The translations under genes and the position numbers were made by a program. Under the pieces are notes generated by a model. The model did no database searches. It was not told the DNA's origin and saw only the letters and a list, made by a program, of their open reading frames with translations. Positions 61,003 to 64,000 of a stretch of DNA of 64,000 nucleotides are shown here, in pieces. The stretch spans positions 214,457 to 278,456 of the forward strand of contig NZ_JAXQNN010000004.1 of NCBI RefSeq assembly GCF_034427455.1, in the 5' to 3' direction. This DNA is from Jeotgalibacillus haloalkalitolerans (lineage in GTDB: Bacteria; Bacillota; Bacilli; Bacillales; Jeotgalibacillaceae). Each line of letters starts with the position of its first letter. Within the stretch, counting starts at the first letter, position 1.

Positions 61003-61461
61003 TCATGAAAGGTGAAAAAAATAATACCTGATCGATGGAGTATAGGCTGCTGAATCACTATATGTCCACAACCTTCTCCGGCTATCATTTGTATGTGCAT
61101 TCACATAAGGTACGCCCTGATCAATATACGTCACAATGGTCGTATGATCTACTACTCCGTCACCCTCGAAATCATAACAGATCACGTCTCCAATTTTCAG
61201 CATTGAAGCATCCGTCACCCGCTCAGCTGCCTCTTCAAGAAACCACCGCATAGAGTGTGCAACTGCCCAGCTGAAACTCCATTGACCTCCCTGCAGCCAC
61301 CAGCCTCTGGAACGGTCAGGATAGCCCCTCATCGTCAGGCCTCCAGCTAACAGACATTGTGAAATAAAGTTTGTGCAATCAACCGGGAAAGAAGGGAATG
61401 CGGGATTTCTCCTGTTCCACCATTCCTCCGCATATGCAGCAGCAAGCGCACCATTATACAT
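61003..61461 (-). CDS. yhbB: Putative amidase-domain protein (YhbB-like)
   Basis: A 152-residue protein. NRRNPAFPSFPVDCTNFISQCLLAGGLTM contains the catalytic-type Cys, and GVVDHTTIVTYIDQGVPYVNAHTNDSRRRLW the His, of the amidase_6 fold (NlpC/P60-like). Compared with my memory of YhbB (~290 residues) only the C-terminal domain is present, and there is no signal peptide. AAAGGTG lies upstream of the ATG. It lies 13 nt after queG and before trmL, as in B. subtilis. Confidence 0.8.
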   Translation of the reverse strand: MYNGALAAAYAEEWWNRRNPAFPSFPVDCTNFISQCLLAGGLTMRGYPDRSRGWWLQGGQWSFSWAVAHSMRWFLEEAAERVTDASMLKIGDVICYDFEGDGVVDHTTIVTYIDQGVPYVNAHTNDSRRRLWTYSDSAAYTPSIRYYFFHLS

Positions 61462-61474
61462 ATCTACACACCTT

Positions 61475-62605
61475 TCACTTACAAAGTGATAAGCCTTTTT
61501 CGATCTCCTTTAACACCTCTTCGTCCTTTTCAATATCCTTTTGTTTTAATAGCATTTCCATCGCTTCTTCCCCGCCGATCTTACCTGCAGCCCAGGCAGC
61601 CGTCCCTCTCATAACAGGGCGTACATCATGCTGCATCACTTCAAATATAGACGGCAGTGCTGATGCTTCTTTAAAATGAGCGAGGGCAATCAGCGCATTC
61701 CGCTGTATCGGCTTCTTGCCTCTCCAGGAACCCGATACATGACCATACTTCTCTTTAAATTCCCTGTTACTGATAGAGAGTAATGGCTCAAGAAGCGGCT
61801 TGGCAATTTCAGGATCCGGCTCAAACTCAGGGTGGAGATGCATATCAATCCCTTTATTTTTAGGACAAACTGTCTGACACGTATCACATCCGTACAGTCT
61901 ATTCCCAATTTTAGAACGATATTCATCAGGAAGAAAATCCTTCGTCTGAGTTAAAAATGCAATACACTTTTTCGCATCAAGCTGTCCACCCTGTACAAGT
62001 GCACCGGTCGGACACACATCCACACACAGATTGCAATCCCCACACTGATCCTCCATCGGCTCATCAGGACTGAAAGGCAGGTTTGTAATCATTTCACCTA
62101 AGTAAACATACGAACCAAACTCATGCGTGATGATTGAACAGTTTTTGGCACTCCACCCTACACCTGCTCTTTCAGCTACAGCCCGGTCAACGAGTTCTCC
62201 CGTATCCACCATAGACTTCAGCCTCGCATCAGGCACTCTCTCCTGAATAAACTGCTCCAGCCGTCCCAGCGCTTCTCTAAGTACAGTATGATAATCCTCA
62301 CCCCATGAGGCTCTTGCAAATATCCCTCTGCGCTCTCCCTTTTTACTCCTTGGCGCATCCTTCATTTTAGATGGATAGGCTAACGCAATGGAAATAATTG
62401 ATTTAGGCTCATGCATCAACAATGAAGGTGTAACACGTTTCTCAATATCCTTTTCCTCAAAACCTGACTGGTAATTAAGCGCCTCCTGTCTCATCAGACG
62501 GCTTTTCAGATCTGAAAAGAAATCCGCACTCGTAAATCCAATTTTATCAATCCCAAGCTCCTCAGCGTGATCGATGATTTCCTGCTTCAGCACATCATAG
62601 TTCAT
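61475..62605 (-). CDS. queG: Epoxyqueuosine reductase QueG
   Basis: A 376-residue cobalamin and iron-sulfur enzyme for the last step of queuosine synthesis in tRNA. Two [4Fe-4S] clusters: CGDCNLCVDVCPTGAL and CDTCQTVCPKN; GVGWSAKNCSIITHEFGSYVYLGEMIT lies in the cobalamin domain; a HEAT-like C-terminus (ALIALAHFKEASALPSIFEVMQ) follows. Start with AAAGGGGG upstream. First gene of queG-yhbB-trmL. tRNA-His, one of the tRNAs that carry queuosine, is at the end of the window. Confidence 0.92.
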   Translation of the reverse strand: MNYDVLKQEIIDHAEELGIDKIGFTSADFFSDLKSRLMRQEALNYQSGFEEKDIEKRVTPSLLMHEPKSIISIALAYPSKMKDAPRSKKGERRGIFARASWGEDYHTVLREALGRLEQFIQERVPDARLKSMVDTGELVDRAVAERAGVGWSAKNCSIITHEFGSYVYLGEMITNLPFSPDEPMEDQCGDCNLCVDVCPTGALVQGGQLDAKKCIAFLTQTKDFLPDEYRSKIGNRLYGCDTCQTVCPKNKGIDMHLHPEFEPDPEIAKPLLEPLLSISNREFKEKYGHVSGSWRGKKPIQRNALIALAHFKEASALPSIFEVMQHDVRPVMRGTAAWAAGKIGGEEAMEMLLKQKDIEKDEEVLKEIEKGLSLCK

Positions 62606-62669
62606 TCTAATCCCCCTTTCTAAATGGAAATGTTAAACTGAATACATGTTTTATAAAGGAGTTGACCGT

Positions 62670-63320
62670 ATGAAAATTTCAGTTCATTCATCACTGAAAT
62701 CATTATCTTTTGGAATCATTCATTATAAAAATACAACTGTCAGCGAATCACCCCAAATGTTAAAAGGGAGACTTCAATTATTTCAGGAATCCCTGTTCTT
62801 TGACCTTAAAGATCAAAAGCCTGCTGACTTTGAAGGGATCGCTGAATGGCGACAGTTATTTAAACAGTTCGGAAAAGACCCTAACCGTTACAGACCAAGT
62901 ACCGAAGCACTTCTCAGAAGAATTGCAAAACAAAACTATCTGCCGAGCACTAATTCAGCTGTTGACCTGAATAACTTCTTTTCACTGCAATACGAAACAC
63001 CACTTGGCATATACGATACCCAAAACATAAGCGGTGATATTGAAATCAGGCTTGGCAGTGATCAGGAACAATTTGAAGGTCTTAATGGCAGAATGAATTC
63101 TGCGGAGAACTTAATCATTGCTGCTGACAGTAATGGACCATTTGGCAGTCCCTGTGTCGATTCAGCCCGGACTGCAGTAAGCAAAGAAACAAATGATGCA
63201 TTGCATATTGTCTACTTCAGACCTTCTCTGCCCAAAGAAGAACAGGAAAAAATGCTGCATTCATTAAAGGATATGTTTATTCAGGTAAATGGCGGGACTG
63301 CAACAGCAAAACTCGTTTAA
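62670..63320 (+). CDS. Stand-alone B3/4 tRNA-binding domain protein
   Basis: A 216-residue protein resembling the B3/B4 domain of phenylalanyl-tRNA synthetase beta: FEGIAEWRQLFKQFGKDPNRYRPSTEALLRRIAKQNYLPSTNSAVDLNNFFSLQYETPLGIYDTQNISGDIEIRLG, followed by GPFGSPCVDSARTAVS. In the synthetase this region edits mischarged tRNA, so a free-standing editing or amino-acid-binding role is possible. AAAGGAG lies before the ATG at 62670. Divergent from queG. Confidence 0.75.
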   Translation: MKISVHSSLKSLSFGIIHYKNTTVSESPQMLKGRLQLFQESLFFDLKDQKPADFEGIAEWRQLFKQFGKDPNRYRPSTEALLRRIAKQNYLPSTNSAVDLNNFFSLQYETPLGIYDTQNISGDIEIRLGSDQEQFEGLNGRMNSAENLIIAADSNGPFGSPCVDSARTAVSKETNDALHIVYFRPSLPKEEQEKMLHSLKDMFIQVNGGTATAKLV

Positions 63321-63351
63321 ACGTATTATATCACCTGAATCTTTTCTAGTT

Positions 63352-63379
63352 AAAAGCCTCATTTACATGGGGCTTTTTA
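63352..63379 (+). terminator. Intrinsic terminator
   Basis: AAAAGCC/GGGCTTTTT hairpin ~30 nt after the B3/4 gene. Confidence 0.7.
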
Positions 63380-63396
63380 AAATATTGTTAACACAT

Positions 63397-63440
63397 AAAA
63401 AAACGCAACGCTTCGTTTGAGATAAACGAAACACTGCGTT
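63397..63440 (-). terminator. Terminator of the tRNA operon
   Basis: On the minus strand AACGCAGTGTTTCGTTT pairs with AAACGAAGCGTTGCGTT, then TTTTTT. Confidence 0.85.
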
Positions 63441-63452
63441 GGTTATGTATGT

Positions 63453-63526
63453 TGGAGCGGGTGATGAGAATCGAACTCACGACATCAGCTTGGAAGGCTG
63501 AGGTTTTACCACTAAACTACACCCGC
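63453..63526 (-). tRNA. tRNA-Gly (TCC)
   Basis: 74 nt with encoded CCA. Acceptor GCGGGTG/CACCCGC; anticodon loop CTTCCAA gives TCC; T loop GTTCGATTC. Last gene of the cluster. Confidence 0.97.
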
Positions 63527-63532
63527 AAATGC

Positions 63533-63618
63533 TGGTACCGATGGCCGGGGTCGAACCGGCACTCCCGAAGGAACACGATTTTGAGTCGTGCGCGTCTGCC
63601 AATTCCGCCACATCGGCA
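63533..63618 (-). tRNA. tRNA-Leu (CAA)
   Basis: 86 nt with a long variable arm and encoded CCA. Anticodon loop ACTCAAAAT gives CAA. Candidate substrate of TrmL, whose gene is 2.6 kb away. Confidence 0.97.
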
Positions 63619-63678
63619 TGTTAGTATGAATAGTATCATACACATGCATGTATTACAAATCGCATTATTTTTAAATTT

Positions 63679-63752
63679 TGGAGGCGGTAACCGGACTCGA
63701 ACCGGTGATAAGGGTTTTGCAGACCCGTGCCTTACCACTTGGCTATACCGCC
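63679..63752 (-). tRNA. tRNA-Cys (GCA)
   Basis: 74 nt with encoded CCA; acceptor GGCGGTA/TACCGCC; anticodon loop CTGCAAA gives GCA. Confidence 0.97.
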
Positions 63753-63763
63753 AAAAATAAAAA

Positions 63764-63838
63764 TGGAGCGGAAGACGAGATTCGAACTCGCGACCCCCAC
63801 CTTGGCAAGGTGGTGTTCTACCACTGAACTACTCCCGC
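63764..63838 (-). tRNA. tRNA-Gly (GCC)
   Basis: 75 nt with encoded CCA; acceptor GCGGGAG paired with CTTCCGC (one G-T); anticodon loop TTGCCAA gives GCC. Confidence 0.97.
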
Positions 63839-63844
63839 AAAAAG

Positions 63845-63919
63845 TGGCTGGGCTAGCTGGATTCGAACCAACGCATGACGGAGTCAAAGTCCGTTGCCTT
63901 ACCGCTTGGCTATAGCCCA
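63845..63919 (-). tRNA. tRNA-Gln (TTG)
   Basis: 75 nt with encoded CCA; acceptor TGGGCTA/TAGCCCA; anticodon loop CTTTGAC gives TTG. Confidence 0.97.
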
Positions 63920-63926
63920 ATAAAAA

Positions 63927-64000
63927 TGGGGCGACTGATGGGAATCGAACCCACGAATGCCGGAACCACAATCCGGTGCGTTAACCACTTCGCCACAATC
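63927..64000 (-). tRNA. tRNA-His (GTG), 5' end cut by window
   Basis: Anticodon loop TTGTGGT gives GTG; encoded CCA present. The first two or three bases lie beyond the window edge. The order His-Gln-Gly-Cys-Leu is as in trnD of B. subtilis, to my memory. Confidence 0.95.

Overview
The window reads as a chromosomal segment of an endospore-forming member of the Bacillales. Evidence: strong AGGAGG-type ribosome binding sites, sigma-A promoters often with an extended -10, sporulation genes (yhbH, prkA, spoVR, yhaL, two YjcZ-family peptides), and gene order that follows the Bacillus subtilis yha-yhe-yhd-yhc-yhb region down to a trnD-like tRNA cluster. It is not B. subtilis: several genes are missing or replaced (no yhaN/yhaO, a photolyase with a TetR gene, kynU-kynB) and it carries many intergenic repeats. 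A Jeotgalibacillus/Planococcaceae-like organism is a guess. No phage, transposon or CRISPR array was seen.

Layout. 1-13 kb: end of trpP, yhaH (YtxH), hpr/scoC, small membrane proteins, two YjcZ peptides, prsA, yhaL, yhaM (with a LexA-type box), the yhaQP ABC exporter, yhzD, an enoyl-CoA hydratase, hemAT, yheA, yheB. 13-25 kb: yheE, a PucR/CdaR-like regulator, msmX, fumC, an NAD(P)-binding protein, the bmrCD multidrug exporter behind a long attenuator leader, a TetR-photolyase operon and an orphan tatA. 25-36 kb: glutamate-type symporter, a phosphatase-like protein without its catalytic Cys, kynU-kynB, an aldo/keto reductase, mpfA (yhdP) behind a structured leader, a GH13 alpha-glucosidase, a SulP transporter. 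36-48 kb: Nudix, azoreductase, spoVR, PepSY protein, quinone oxidoreductase, yhcYZ two-component system, pgcA, yhcX, bdbC with a thioredoxin-like partner, yhcT. 48-64 kb: flavin oxidoreductases, a RocB-like peptidase, a purine permease with a PurR box, yhbH, prkA, an NfrA-type nitroreductase, trmL-yhbB-queG, a stand-alone B3/4 protein, and six tRNA genes.

Most interesting signals: (1) the mpfA leader, where a CCTCC segment can pair either with an upstream strand in a perfect 10-bp stem or with the Shine-Dalgarno sequence, followed by a hairpin that brings the SD to within 9 nt of the TTG start; (2) the bmrCD leader, with a 21-codon leader peptide, a possible antiterminator formed by its last codons, two tandem terminators and a second short ORF; (3) three families of interspersed repeats (called A/B, C and D here), one of which is repeatedly joined to an intrinsic terminator.

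All gene names are by recalled similarity to B. subtilis proteins and by motifs; no database search was possible.
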